64,000 nucleotides of DNA from Gammaproteobacteria bacterium. GTDB lineage: Bacteria > Pseudomonadota > Gammaproteobacteria > Pseudomonadales > Azotimanducaceae. Every line of letters starts with the position of its first letter. Position 1 is the stretch's first letter. Both the position numbers and the translations under genes were made by a program. Below the pieces are notes generated by a model. The model did not search any database and was not told where the DNA came from. It worked only from the letters and a program-made list of their open reading frames with translations. The stretch covers positions 1 through 64,000 of the forward strand of contig JAUIAV010000015.1 in assembly GCA_030425195.1 (NCBI GenBank). Reading direction: 5' to 3'. Shown here one piece after another: positions 1 to 8,163 of the stretch.

Positions 1-360
1 GGTGAGATTGTCCTGAGCTGTCATGGCTGTGCGGAAACGCTTCCGTATCCTCTCTCGCTGTCCTTCGGCTGTCTCATTGCAGAGAGCGAGGACGTCGCTG
101 ACGGACTGACGGAAGGTGAAGGCCTTCCGGCCCAGGATGTGCTGGTCGCAGGGGGCACGGAGATTTCGATCGGCCAGATCGTGGAGGACGAGATCCTTCT
201 GAGTCTGCCGGAAAGGCTCTGCGCGAGCTCGCCCTGTGAACGGGCCCCGGCGCTGGCCTATCCGGCCGATGCCGCTGCCGCGGATGCGCAGACGGCAGAA
301 GAGGATGCCGACCGGGAAAATCCGTTCAGCGTGCTGCGCTCGCTGAAATCGGAGCCCTGA
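1..360 (+). CDS. yceD: YceD/DUF177 family 23S rRNA accumulation protein, C-terminal part
   Basis: The reading frame is open from the first base to TGA at 358-360, so the gene starts upstream of the window and about 119 C-terminal residues are visible. It shows the family's L-x-C-x-x-C segment near the edge (LSCHGCAE) and the conserved VEDEILLSLP motif before a cysteine-bearing tail. YceD homologues are needed for normal 23S rRNA accumulation, and the gene almost always sits directly before rpmF, as it does here (93 nt spacing). Assignment rests on these motifs plus the neighbour. The start and N-terminal half cannot be judged. Confidence 0.88.
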   Translation, partial: GEIVLSCHGCAETLPYPLSLSFGCLIAESEDVADGLTEGEGLPAQDVLVAGGTEISIGQIVEDEILLSLPERLCASSPCERAPALAYPADAAAADAQTAEEDADRENPFSVLRSLKSEP

Positions 361-453
361 GCGGAAGCCGGATGCAGACATCCGGCAACGGAAGACACAA
401 CGAACATCGGAATGTAACGGTCGAAAGAAGACCGAAGCGACTACGGAGGCCAC

Positions 454-621
454 ATGGCAGTCCAGCAGAACAAAGCGACCCGGTCCAAGCGCGGGAAGCG
501 TCGCGCCCACGACTCGCTCGAGAAGCCCACGCTGTCCATCGAGCCGATGACGGGTGAGACGCATCGTCGTCATCACGTCAGCGCCGATGGCTACTATAAA
601 GGCAAGAAAGTCGTAGACTGA
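454..621 (+). CDS. rpmF: 50S ribosomal protein L32
   Basis: A 55-residue basic protein starting [20 protein letters not shown], with the typical L32 middle ([19 protein letters not shown]). L32 is a component of the large ribosomal subunit. GGAGG at 445-449 precedes the ATG by four bases. It follows yceD, the usual arrangement. In most relatives plsX comes next; here the next gene is fabD after 223 bp. The protein is too short for ordinary length cut-offs but is unambiguous. Confidence 0.97.
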   Translation: MAVQQNKATRSKRGKRRAHDSLEKPTLSIEPMTGETHRRHHVSADGYYKGKKVVD

Positions 622-680
622 TCCGAGCGGGTTTCCGCTCCGATCAGATGCCGTCAGTTTCCTGGCCATGTCCGGCCAGG
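618..680 (+). other. two inverted repeats after rpmF
   Basis: A 13-bp near-perfect stem (CTGATCCGAGCGG pairing with CCGCTCCGATCAG, one mismatch, 618-630 and 635-647) starts inside the rpmF stop codon. It is followed by a 7-bp perfect stem CCTGGCC/GGCCAGG at 661-680. Neither has a T-run, so this may be an mRNA processing or stabilising element, or a weak terminator separating rpmF from fabD, rather than a standard intrinsic terminator. The rest of the 622-844 gap shows no gene I can support and no plsX remnant. Confidence 0.5.
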
Positions 681-844
681 TGCTGTTCCCCCGAAACGTC
701 CAGCACGCGTCCACCGGTACAGGCGGACGGGGCGGGCTTTTGTCGGGGATCGGCGGGTGGAAGGCGTGTGCCTGAGCACATTTGCGGGTACATTGGCGGT
801 AAAAAGCTTCAGCATCGGTCTCGAACAGATAGGGAGGGTTGCTC

Positions 845-1765
845 ATGGGTCTCGGTTTCGTTTTCCCGGGCCAGGGATCGCAGACGGTCGGTATGCTCGG
901 CGACATGGCCGAGCGGTACCAGGTGGTGCGCGATACCTTCGACGAGGCCGGTGAAGCGCTCGGCCTCGACATGTGGCATCTGGTGTCCGAAGGCCCGCAG
1001 GAGCGCCTCAATCAGACTGAGATCACCCAGCCCGTCCTCCTGACCGCGAGCACCGCGCTCTGGCGGGTCTGGCAGTCGGAAGGGGGAAGGCAGCCGGAAA
1101 TTCTCGCTGGACACAGTCTGGGAGAGTATTCGGCCCTGGTGTGCGCGGGTGCCATGACGTTCGCCGAGGGGGTTTCTCTCGTGCATCAGCGCGGCAAACT
1201 CATGCAGGAAGCAGTGCCGCAGGGAGAGGGCGCCATGGCCGCGATCCTCGGTCTCGAGGACGATACGGTGGCTGCCTGCTGCGAGAGCGTGGAGGGCATT
1301 GTCAGTCCGGCCAATTTCAATGCACCGAGTCAGGTCGTGATTGCCGGCAGCGCCGAGGCGGTGGCGCTGGCCGTGGAAGCCTGCAACGCCGCGGGTGCTA
1401 AAAAGGCAGTCCCGCTTCAGGTCAGTGGCCCTTTCCACTGCGAGCTCATGGCACCGGCGAAGGCCGGTTTCGAGGAAGCGCTGGCGGCGGTGGAGCTGAA
1501 GATGCCGGGCATTCCCGTGGTGCACAACGTGGACGCGGAGATCGCCACCGATCTGGCGGATCTGAAACACAAGCTGATGGAGCAGATCGCCCGTCCGGTG
1601 CAGTGGACCCGGTGCATGCAGGCGATGATTGCTTCCGGTGCCGATGAATTCGTCGAATGCGGCGCTGGTAAGGTGCTGGCCGGTCTCATCAAACGCATCG
1701 ACAGAAAAACGCCCGTGCACAACATCGAATCTCCCGATGCCTTTGCGGCGGCGCTGGCCGACTGA
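845..1765 (+). CDS. fabD: malonyl-CoA:ACP S-malonyltransferase FabD
   Basis: FabD moves malonate from CoA to acyl carrier protein, supplying the extender unit of type II fatty-acid synthesis in the cytoplasm. The 306-residue product has the N-terminal FVFPGQGSQ motif, the nucleophile elbow GHSLGEYSAL with Ser91, and the catalytic His198 in GPFHCELM; length and positions agree with the family. The ATG at 845 is preferred over TTG 839 because GGAGGG at 833-838 lies six bases before it. fabG follows after 42 nt, and acpP and fabF come next, so this is the core fab operon. plsX and fabH, common upstream partners, are not present. Confidence 0.97.
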   Translation: MGLGFVFPGQGSQTVGMLGDMAERYQVVRDTFDEAGEALGLDMWHLVSEGPQERLNQTEITQPVLLTASTALWRVWQSEGGRQPEILAGHSLGEYSALVCAGAMTFAEGVSLVHQRGKLMQEAVPQGEGAMAAILGLEDDTVAACCESVEGIVSPANFNAPSQVVIAGSAEAVALAVEACNAAGAKKAVPLQVSGPFHCELMAPAKAGFEEALAAVELKMPGIPVVHNVDAEIATDLADLKHKLMEQIARPVQWTRCMQAMIASGADEFVECGAGKVLAGLIKRIDRKTPVHNIESPDAFAAALAD

Positions 1766-1807
1766 CACCGGCATGGTTCGATATCCGAGAACGGGAGGCA
1801 GAAGAAC

Positions 1808-2557
1808 ATGACGGACGGCGGCAGGGATTCAGACAAGCGGACAGTAGCACTCGTGACCGGTGCCAGCAGAGGCATCGGTGCTGCCATTGCAGCCGCTCTC
1901 GCCGACGACCACTTCGTGATCGGTACGGCCACCAGTGAAGCGGGTGCGGGCAGCATCAGTGCCCAGCTTGGCGACCGGGGCAGGGGCATGGTGCTCCGGG
2001 TGGATGAGGATGCATCCGTGGAAGCGCTCTACGCAGCGCTTGCGGAGCAGGATCTGATGCCGCTCGTGCTCGTCAACAATGCGGGGATCACCAGCGACAA
2101 TCTGCTGATGCGGATGAAGCCGGACGAATGGCTGACGGTCGTTAACACGAATCTGAACGGGCTGTACCGCGGGGTCAAACCCGTGCTGCGGGGGATGATG
2201 AAGGCGCGGTTCGGAAGGATCGTCAACGTCAGCTCCGTGGTGGCCAGGATGGGCAATCCGGGCCAGAGTAACTATGTCGCGAGCAAGTCGGGGATCGAAG
2301 GATTCACCCGGTCACTGGCACAGGAAGTCGGGTCCCGGGGCATCACCGTGAATGCGGTGGCGCCCGGATTCATCGAAACGGACATGACGGCGGCGCTGGA
2401 TGACACACAGACCGAGCTGATGGCGAGCCGTATCCCGCTCGGCACCCTGGGCCAGGCGGACGACGTCGCGAACGCGGTCGCGTTTCTGGCGGGCAGCGGG
2501 GCAGGTTACATCACCGGAGAAACTCTGCATGTGAATGGCGGGCTCTACATGGCGTGA
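1808..2557 (+). CDS. fabG: 3-oxoacyl-ACP reductase FabG
   Basis: FabG carries out the NADPH-dependent reduction of 3-oxoacyl-ACP in each elongation cycle. The 249-residue classical short-chain dehydrogenase shows the GASRGIG cofactor loop at 18-24, NNAG at 90-93, the catalytic Ser143, Tyr156 and Lys160 (NYVASK), and a C-terminal HVNGGLYM segment typical of FabG. A GGGAGG-like ribosome site lies before the ATG. The N-terminus is about eight residues longer than E. coli FabG. Its place between fabD and acpP makes the FabG assignment firmer than the SDR fold alone would. Confidence 0.96.
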   Translation: MTDGGRDSDKRTVALVTGASRGIGAAIAAALADDHFVIGTATSEAGAGSISAQLGDRGRGMVLRVDEDASVEALYAALAEQDLMPLVLVNNAGITSDNLLMRMKPDEWLTVVNTNLNGLYRGVKPVLRGMMKARFGRIVNVSSVVARMGNPGQSNYVASKSGIEGFTRSLAQEVGSRGITVNAVAPGFIETDMTAALDDTQTELMASRIPLGTLGQADDVANAVAFLAGSGAGYITGETLHVNGGLYMA

Positions 2558-2608
2558 GCCGGTACGGAAGCGGTCGATGGAGGCGGTTTTGTCAACATTG
2601 GCGTCAAC

Positions 2609-2637
2609 TTGAATTGGGTATGGGCCGACTATAGAAT
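2609..2637 (+). promoter_or_regulatory. sigma-70 promoter for acpP
   Basis: TTGAAT at 2609-2614 and TAGAAT at 2632-2637 are separated by exactly 17 bases and lie 47 bp before the acpP ATG. An internal promoter here would let acyl carrier protein be made at a higher level than the upstream fab genes. This is inferred from sequence only. Confidence 0.6.
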
Positions 2638-2684
2638 GCGCGTCGCCCTGCACCCCAGGAACCAGATTGGGAGATCCCTGCGTA

Positions 2685-2918
2685 ATGAGCAGCGTAGAAG
2701 AACGTGTTAAGAAACTGATTTGCGAGCAACTCGGCGTCAAGGAAGAAGAGGTCAAAGACGAGGCCTCCTTCGTCGAGGATCTTGGTGCAGACTCTCTGGA
2801 CACGGTTGAGCTCGTGATGGCACTCGAAGAGGAATTCGAAACCGAGATTCCGGACGAGGAAGCCGAGAAGATCACGACGGTCAAAGAGGCCATCGACTAC
2901 ATACTGGCGCATCAGTAA
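2685..2918 (+). CDS. acpP: acyl carrier protein
   Basis: The 77-residue acidic protein carries the growing acyl chain on a phosphopantetheine arm. Ser37 in the invariant [18 protein letters not shown] segment is the attachment site. Almost every position matches the E. coli protein (78 residues), including the [12 protein letters not shown] recognition helix. The ATG at 2685 is chosen because the upstream in-frame TTG at 2667 would add six residues not seen in the family. It has its own promoter and a stem-loop downstream, as expected for a very highly expressed gene. Confidence 0.98.
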   Translation: MSSVEERVKKLICEQLGVKEEEVKDEASFVEDLGADSLDTVELVMALEEEFETEIPDEEAEKITTVKEAIDYILAHQ

Positions 2919-2947
2919 GCCCGAACTTCACCTCAAGAGGATGATCT

Positions 2948-2988
2948 GAAGCCGCATCTGCATCACTGTAGAGCGGCTTCTTGCGTTT
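2948..2988 (+). terminator. stem-loop between acpP and fabF
   Basis: GAAGCCGC at 2948-2955 pairs perfectly with GCGGCTTC at 2973-2980, followed by TTGCGTTT. The T-tract is interrupted and the loop is long (17 nt), so it is best read as a partial terminator or attenuator lowering fabF expression relative to acpP. Confidence 0.5.
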
Positions 2989-3035
2989 AGGCGGGACTTC
3001 CCGGACCCTGACGCCGACGGTGGGAGAGGACAACC

Positions 3036-4283
3036 ATGAGTGGAGCAAACGCGAGACGGAGAGTCGTGGTCACCGGCATGGGCGTGATTTCGCCCATCGG
3101 CAATACCGTTGCCGATGCCTGGAGTAACGCGCTGGCCGGAAAGAGCGGTGCCAATCAGATCGAGTTCTTCGACGTGGAGGACTACAGCGTCAAGATCTGC
3201 GCGTCGGTGAAAGACTTCGAAGTCACCGACTACATGGACCGGAAAGAGGCGCGACGCCTCGATACCTTCATTCAGTACGGCATGGCGGCCGGTATCGATG
3301 CCATCAGCGATTCGGGACTCGAGGCGCATCCGGACGATGCGGACCGGATCGGCGTCGCCATCGGCTCCGGTATCGGCGGGATCAACACGATCGAAGAGAC
3401 CCACTCGGTCCTGCTGAAGAGCGGTCCCCGGCGGGTATCGCCTTTCTTCGTACCGAGCAGCGTGATCAACATGATCTCGGGCAATCTGTCCATCCGGTAC
3501 GGATTCAAGGGGCCGAACATCGCCATCGTCACAGCCTGCACCACGGGCACGCACAACATCGGCATCGGCGCGCGCATGATCCAGTACGGGGAAGCGGACG
3601 TCATGGTGGTGGGTGGTGCCGAACAGGCTGCGTCTCCGATCACCATGGCTGCATTCGCGTCCATGAAGGCACTGTCCACGCGGAACGACGAGCCGGAGAA
3701 GGCGAGCCGTCCCTGGGATGCCGATCGGGACGGATTCCTGCTCGGTGACGGCGCCGGGGTGCTGGTGCTCGAGGAGTACGAGCGGGCGAAGGCGAGAGGC
3801 GCGAAGATCTACTGCGAGATCGCCGGCTTCGGCATGAGCGGGGATGCGTTTCACATCACCAGTCCGGCTGAAGATGGCGCCGGCGCGGTCGCTTCCATGC
3901 GCAATGCGCTGAAAGATGCCGGCATGAATCCGGAAGACGTGGACTACGTCAATGCGCACGGCACCTCGACACCGCTGGGCGACGTGGCGGAAACCATCGC
4001 CATCAAGAAGGTGTTCGGCGACGATACCGGAGTGGCTGTGAGTTCCTCGAAATCCATGATCGGTCACCTGCTGGGAGCGGCCGGTGCGGTCGAAGGCATC
4101 TTCTCCATTCTGAGTGTGGCCAACGATGCCATCGCCCCGACCATCAACCTGGATAATCCGGGTGAAGGCTGCGATCTGGACTACGTGCCGAATACGGCGC
4201 GGAACACCACGGTGCGTGCGGCGCTGTCCAACAGCTTCGGCTTCGGTGGCACCAATGGCACGCTGATATTCAGCAAGGTCTGA
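3036..4283 (+). CDS. fabF: 3-oxoacyl-ACP synthase II FabF
   Basis: FabF is the condensing enzyme that elongates acyl-ACP with malonyl-ACP. The 415-residue thiolase-fold protein has the full C-H-H set: Cys168 in [11 protein letters not shown], His308 in [11 protein letters not shown], and His344 with Lys339 in the [15 protein letters not shown] segment. The [12 protein letters not shown]-terminal motif is also present. The ATG is preceded by GGGAGAGG. In many gammaproteobacteria pabC follows fabF; here mltG follows directly. This is the only ketosynthase visible, so initiation (FabH or equivalent) must be encoded elsewhere. Confidence 0.97.
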   Translation: MSGANARRRVVVTGMGVISPIGNTVADAWSNALAGKSGANQIEFFDVEDYSVKICASVKDFEVTDYMDRKEARRLDTFIQYGMAAGIDAISDSGLEAHPDDADRIGVAIGSGIGGINTIEETHSVLLKSGPRRVSPFFVPSSVINMISGNLSIRYGFKGPNIAIVTACTTGTHNIGIGARMIQYGEADVMVVGGAEQAASPITMAAFASMKALSTRNDEPEKASRPWDADRDGFLLGDGAGVLVLEEYERAKARGAKIYCEIAGFGMSGDAFHITSPAEDGAGAVASMRNALKDAGMNPEDVDYVNAHGTSTPLGDVAETIAIKKVFGDDTGVAVSSSKSMIGHLLGAAGAVEGIFSILSVANDAIAPTINLDNPGEGCDLDYVPNTARNTTVRAALSNSFGFGGTNGTLIFSKV

Positions 4284-4300
4284 TCCGCCGACCGCGGCAC

Positions 4301-4331
4301 GCAGGTCCGGGTGATGCAGGCTCGGACCTGC
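4301..4331 (+). other. inverted repeat between fabF and mltG
   Basis: GCAGGTCCG at 4301-4309 is perfectly complementary to CGGACCTGC at 4323-4331 with a 13-nt loop. There is no T-run, so it is probably a transcript-stabilising or attenuating hairpin just before the mltG start. Confidence 0.5.
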
Positions 4332-4348
4332 ACGCCCCATGAACTACA

Positions 4349-5365
4349 ATGGCCTCCGTGAGCACCTCCCTGAAACTCGTCGTCGTCGCGCTGATCTCGG
4401 TGGGGGTCCTGCTGGTTGCCGGCGCGGCATACGTACGTGCCTGGCAGACCGCTCCCTTCACCCTGGTATCGCCGGAAGACGCTGAGAAGGTGGTTCTCGA
4501 CAGTGGCCAGTCGTTCTCCTCGTTCGCGCGCCGACTGGAATCCCAGGGAATCGTTGACGATGCGTGGCTCTGGACGCTGATCGCCAGACTGGATGGCTCG
4601 GCGCGGAAGGTGCAGGCGGGCGAATACTGGATCCGGAAGGGTGACAGACCGGCCGATCTGATGGAGCGGCTCCTGAGCGGTGACGTGGTCCGCTACGAGG
4701 TCAAGCTGATCGAAGGCTGGACGCTTTCCCAGGCCCTTGCCGCCCTGGCCGCGCATCCGGAACTGGTCCACGAGCTGGACCGTGCGGACGAGCGCACCGT
4801 GCTGGGCATGCTGGGGCTGTCGGAGGGACACGGCGAGGGCCTTTTCTTTCCCGACACCTATCACTTCGAGCGAGGGGCAACGGACGCGGACATCCTGCGC
4901 CGTGCCTATGCGAAGCTCGAGGCGGAGCTTGCCGCCGTCTGGGAAACCCGCGATGCCGGGTTGCCGTATGAGACGCCCTATGACGCGCTCATCGTCGCGT
5001 CGCTGATCGAGAAGGAGACCGGTCGGGATGCGGACCGGGCGAACATATCTCAGGTGTTCGTCAGTCGTCTGAATCGCGGCATGCGACTGCAGACGGACCC
5101 GAGCGTCATATACGGAGTGGGCGAGACATTCGATGGAAATCTCACCCGCCGGCACCTGCGCACGGATACCCCTTACAACACCTACACCCGGAAGGGCCTG
5201 CCCCCCACCCCCATCGCCCTGGTGGGTCGGAAGTCTCTGCATGCCGCCGTGCACCCGGCGCCCGGAGAGTTCCTCTATTTCGTCAGCCGTGGTGATGGTT
5301 CGAGTCACTTCTCCGTGAGCCTGGAGGAGCACGAGGCCGCGGTCCGGAGGTACCAGCTGCAGTGA
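4349..5365 (+). CDS. mltG: endolytic peptidoglycan transglycosylase MltG (YceG)
   Basis: MltG is an inner-membrane lytic transglycosylase that cuts nascent glycan strands and is thought to help terminate them. The 338-residue protein has one N-terminal membrane segment (about residues 9-30), a LysM-like region, and the YceG catalytic domain with Glu221 in the ASLIEKETG motif, equivalent to Glu218 of E. coli. The C-terminal segments TPYNTYTRKGLPPTPI and FLYFVSRGDGSHFS are family signatures. No strong ribosome site precedes ATG 4349; GTG 4358 is an alternative. Its stop overlaps the tmk start as GTGA, suggesting coupled translation. Confidence 0.95.
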   Translation: MASVSTSLKLVVVALISVGVLLVAGAAYVRAWQTAPFTLVSPEDAEKVVLDSGQSFSSFARRLESQGIVDDAWLWTLIARLDGSARKVQAGEYWIRKGDRPADLMERLLSGDVVRYEVKLIEGWTLSQALAALAAHPELVHELDRADERTVLGMLGLSEGHGEGLFFPDTYHFERGATDADILRRAYAKLEAELAAVWETRDAGLPYETPYDALIVASLIEKETGRDADRANISQVFVSRLNRGMRLQTDPSVIYGVGETFDGNLTRRHLRTDTPYNTYTRKGLPPTPIALVGRKSLHAAVHPAPGEFLYFVSRGDGSSHFSVSLEEHEAAVRRYQLQ

Positions 5366-5982
5366 GCGGACGGTTCGTGACCCTCGAAGGTGGGGAAGGG
5401 GTGGGAAAATCCACCAATCTGAAGCTGGTCGTGGAGCTCATCGAGGCAGGCGGCCACACCGTGGTGACCACCCGTGAGCCTGGCGGCACGCCACTGGCCG
5501 AGGAGATCCGGGCGCTGATCCTGGGTGTCCGGGAGGAACCGGTATCCGGTCTGGCCGAGCTGCTGCTGATCTTTGCCGCCCGCGCCCAGCATCTGGCGCA
5601 GGTGATCCAGCCGGCGCTGGATGCGGGCAGCTGGGTGGTCTGTGACCGGTTTACGGATGCCACTTACGCGTACCAGGGCGGTGGTCGCGGGCTGCCCATG
5701 GCGCAGATCGAGGCTCTGGAGACGCTGGTTCAGGGATCGCTCCGGCCGGATCTCACGCTCTACCTGGACGTGCCGCCGGCCGTCGGACACGCGCGCATCG
5801 ACGACCGTCCCCTCGATCGCCTGGAGCAGGAGGCTGCCGCCTTTCACGAGGCGGTCCGTACGGTCTACCTGGACAGGTCGGCACGGGAAGAGCGCATCCG
5901 GGTGGTGGACGCCTCCGTGCCGCTTGAATCCGTGCAGGCGCAGATACGCACGATCGTCGGAGAATTTCTGGCCGATGGATGA
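5362..5982 (+). CDS. tmk: thymidylate kinase
   Basis: Phosphorylates dTMP to dTDP with ATP, an essential step in DNA precursor synthesis. The 206-residue product has the P-loop LEGGEGVGKST at residues 8-18, the TTREPGGTPLAEEIR motif, and CDRFTDATYAYQGGGRG (DR motif and substrate loop). Translation starts at GTG 5362, which overlaps the mltG stop by four bases. The usual order mltG-tmk-holB is kept. Confidence 0.96.
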   Translation: MSGRFVTLEGGEGVGKSTNLKLVVELIEAGGHTVVTTREPGGTPLAEEIRALILGVREEPVSGLAELLLIFAARAQHLAQVIQPALDAGSWVVCDRFTDATYAYQGGGRGLPMAQIEALETLVQGSLRPDLTLYLDVPPAVGHARIDDRPLDRLEQEAAAFHEAVRTVYLDRSAREERIRVVDASVPLESVQAQIRTIVGEFLADG

Positions 5983-6874
5983 GCAGGCGCTGCCGAAGGA
6001 TCTGCCCTGGCTCGACGATCAGGAAGCGGAGGTGCTGGACGTGCATGCTGCGGGCCGGCTGCCTCACGCCCTGCTCATCCGGGCCAACGAGGGCTGGGGT
6101 GAGGTGCAGCTGGCAGACCGGCTGGCGCTGGCCATGCTGGAGCGCCCCGATGCGGTCACGGCCCGGGCGCTGGCGCATCCGGATCTGAAATGGGTGGCGC
6201 CGGAAGGTTCGGTCATCAAGGTGGACGTGATCCGGGAGGTGGCGGGTTTCGCTGTCGGAACCCGCCAGATAGCGCCCTGCAAGGTCATCGTCATCGAATC
6301 GGCCGAGCTGATGAACGCCAGCGCGGCCAATGCCCTGCTGAAGACGCTCGAGGAGCCGCCGCCGGATACCTATCTGCTTCTGGCCACGTCCCGTCCCGGT
6401 CGGCTGCTGCCCACCATCGTCAGCCGCTGTCAGGCGATTTCCATCGAGCGCGATCTGCCCGTGGCGCGGGACTGGCTCGCCGACCGCTGGCCCGGGGCGA
6501 TTCTGGAGGAGAAGCTGTTCGACTGCGGTGATGCGCCGCTGTCCGTCCATCTCGCCCTGTCCGAGAAGGAACCGTCGCTTGCCGGTGCGCTGAGGATGCT
6601 GGCCGAAAGTACGCCGGTGGCTCCGGCGGTCGCGGAGCTGCTCGGCTGGAACGTGGACCGGCTCACGGGTGCCTGGTACCGGCACTGTTCGGCTCTGCTA
6701 GCAGGCGCGGGCAGAATTCCGGGCATCCGGGTGCGCGAGCCGAAACGGCTGGCCGAATTCGCGAATGAGCTGCTCGACATCCGGCGGCAGCTGCTGACGA
6801 CGAACAGTGCCAATCAGCGTCTGTTGTACGAGCGTCTGGCGGTACGCTGGCGGAGTGTCGTAAGTCCCGGCTGA
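5975..6874 (+). CDS. holB: DNA polymerase III subunit delta' (HolB), without zinc module
   Basis: Delta' is part of the clamp-loader complex. The 299-residue protein begins at ATG 5975, eight bases inside tmk. It carries HALLI near the N-terminus, the family block VDVIREV, NASAANALLKTLEEPP (sensor/SRC-like region), and LLATSRPGRLLPTIVSRCQ. Two oddities: the segment that in E. coli holds four zinc-binding cysteines (Cys-Gly-His-Cys-x-x-Cys type) is replaced by a cysteine-free stretch (LERPDAVTARALAHPD), and the P-loop position reads RANEGWGE, clearly non-canonical. Delta' is not an ATPase, so the second point is expected. Gene order and motifs make the call firm. Confidence 0.92.
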   Translation: MDEQALPKDLPWLDDQEAEVLDVHAAGRLPHALLIRANEGWGEVQLADRLALAMLERPDAVTARALAHPDLKWVAPEGSVIKVDVIREVAGFAVGTRQIAPCKVIVIESAELMNASAANALLKTLEEPPPDTYLLLATSRPGRLLPTIVSRCQAISIERDLPVARDWLADRWPGAILEEKLFDCGDAPLSVHLALSEKEPSLAGALRMLAESTPVAPAVAELLGWNVDRLTGAWYRHCSALLAGAGRIPGIRVREPKRLAEFANELLDIRRQLLTTNSANQRLLYERLAVRWRSVVSPG

Positions 6875-6904
6875 CGCGCCGGGAAGGCGCGGTCTCCCGG
6901 GAAA

Positions 6905-6920
6905 TGTGACAGTCGTCACA
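6905..6920. promoter_or_regulatory. CRP/Vfr-type binding site ahead of pilZ
   Basis: The sequence reads TGTGA-CAGTCG-TCACA, an exact match to the TGTGA-N6-TCACA consensus of CRP and Vfr, with A-rich 5' flank (GAAA). A TTGACA follows at 6930-6935, but the spaced -10 region is poor, which would fit an activator-dependent promoter for pilZ-tatD. Promoter geometry is inferred; the site centre is 104 bp before the pilZ ATG's preceding region at about 7017. Confidence 0.6.
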
Positions 6921-7023
6921 CCGGTGGCGTTGACACCCCAGGAGCGCTCCTCGAAGATGTGATCAGACAGGCACGAGCCCGTAGTCAGCGATATACAGGC
7001 CTTTGCGGTAAAAAGGACATTCC

Positions 7024-7374
7024 ATGGCGGCAAAACGCGGAGCGAGAAACGGTATTCTCTCCCTTGCGATCAAGGATAAGGCGGTGCTCTATGCCGCCTA
7101 CATGCCTTTCATACAGAACGGCGGCCTGTTCATCCCCACGAAGAAGGAATACGAGATCGGCGACGAGGTCTTCATGCTGCTGTCGTTGATGGATGAGCCG
7201 GAGAAGCTGCCTGTGGCAGGCAAGGTGGTGTGGGTCACGCCGAAGGGTGCTGGTGGCACCAAGGCTGCCGGGATCGGAGTCCAGTTCAACGATCAGGACG
7301 ATGTGGCCCGCAACAAGATCGAGACCTATCTGGCCGGTGCTCTGCAGTCGGACCGGCACACCCATACCATGTAG
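7024..7374 (+). CDS. pilZ: type IV pilus assembly protein PilZ
   Basis: A 116-residue single PilZ-domain protein in the conserved holB-pilZ-tatD position. It contains GILSLAIKDKAVLYAAYMPFIQNGGLFIPT and a GIGVQF segment, typical of the PilZ founder protein needed for type IV pilus biogenesis in Pseudomonas. As in that protein, the RxxxR and D/NxSxxG c-di-GMP ligands are missing, so it is unlikely to bind the nucleotide. A separate PilZ protein that does keep these motifs lies at 37266-37685. The start is ATG 7024 with AAAGGAC upstream. Confidence 0.93.
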   Translation: MAAKRGARNGILSLAIKDKAVLYAAYMPFIQNGGLFIPTKKEYEIGDEVFMLLSLMDEPEKLPVAGKVVWVTPKGAGGTKAAGIGVQFNDQDDVARNKIETYLAGALQSDRHTHTM

Positions 7375-7383
7375 TCCCCGGCC

Positions 7384-8163
7384 TTGCTGGTCGATTCCCA
7401 CTGTCACCTGAACTACCTGGAAGAACCCCGGGCCCGGATCCGCGAGGCCAGAGCGGCCGGCGTATTTCTGCAGCTGTGCATCGGTGTGGACGAAGCGCAC
7501 ATCGGCGAGGTGCTTGCGCTGGCCGAAAGCGAACCCGATGTCTGGGCGACGGCGGGCCAGCATCCCGAAGCGGCCGAACACTCTCCGGAATGGATAGAGC
7601 CGCTGCTGTCTCATCCACGGGTCGTGGCCGTCGGGGAAACCGGGCTCGACTACTTTCACGACAAAGACGCCGGGACCCGGACACTGCAGCGTGAGCGGTT
7701 CGAGTACCAGCTGGCGCTGGCGCAGAAGCACGATCTGCCCGTGGTGGTGCACACCAGGTCGGCTGAGGCGGATACGCTGTCCCTGATCCGGTCGTTTCCC
7801 GGCGTGCGGGGTGTTCTGCACTGTTTCACGGAGTCCTGGTCCATGGCCTCCCAGGCGCTGGATCTGGGCTTCCATATTTCCATATCAGGCATCGTCACCT
7901 TCAGAAACGGTGAGAACGTGCGGACGGTGGCCCGGAAGGTGCCCGATGACCGGCTGCTGGTGGAAACGGACGCACCCTGGCTTGCGCCCGTTCCGCATCG
8001 GGGTAAACCCAATGCCCCTGCTTTTGTCCGGGATACGGCCGCCTGCCTGGCTGGATTGCGCGGCGTGGACGAGGACACGCTGGCAGCGCAGACGACGCGC
8101 AACTTCCTGACCCTGTTCGATCGGGTCGGCGACCCTCAGAACTCTTCTTCGAACAGCAGGTAA
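7384..8163 (+). CDS. tatD: TatD family metal-dependent DNase/hydrolase
   Basis: The 259-residue TIM-barrel protein has the metal motif DSHCHLN at its N-terminus, GETGLDYFHD, VVHTRSAEAD, GVLHCFTES and VETDAPWLAP, the complete signature set of TatD-type nucleases. The start is TTG 7384: the pilZ TAG at 7372-7374 is in the same frame and blocks any upstream start, and MLVDSHCHL is the normal family N-terminus. No clear ribosome site is present, so translation probably depends on the ribosomes leaving pilZ nine bases upstream. Its last 28 bp overlap the end of the convergent GNAT gene. Confidence 0.93.
   Translation: MLVDSHCHLNYLEEPRARIREARAAGVFLQLCIGVDEAHIGEVLALAESEPDVWATAGQHPEAAEHSPEWIEPLLSHPRVVAVGETGLDYFHDKDAGTRTLQRERFEYQLALAQKHDLPVVVHTRSAEADTLSLIRSFPGVRGVLHCFTESWSMASQALDLGFHISISGIVTFRNGENVRTVARKVPDDRLLVETDAPWLAPVPHRGKPNAPAFVRDTAACLAGLRGVDEDTLAAQTTRNFLTLFDRVGDPQNSSSNSR

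Noticed and set aside
622-844. possible plsX remnant between rpmF and fabD
   Set aside because: The gap is only 223 bp and none of its frames shows PlsX motifs; it contains inverted repeats and the fabD leader.
809-1774. 321-residue open frame on the minus strand opposite fabD
   Set aside because: It is the antisense shadow of fabD, rich in His/Arg/Gly with no recognisable domain; fabD itself has all catalytic residues.
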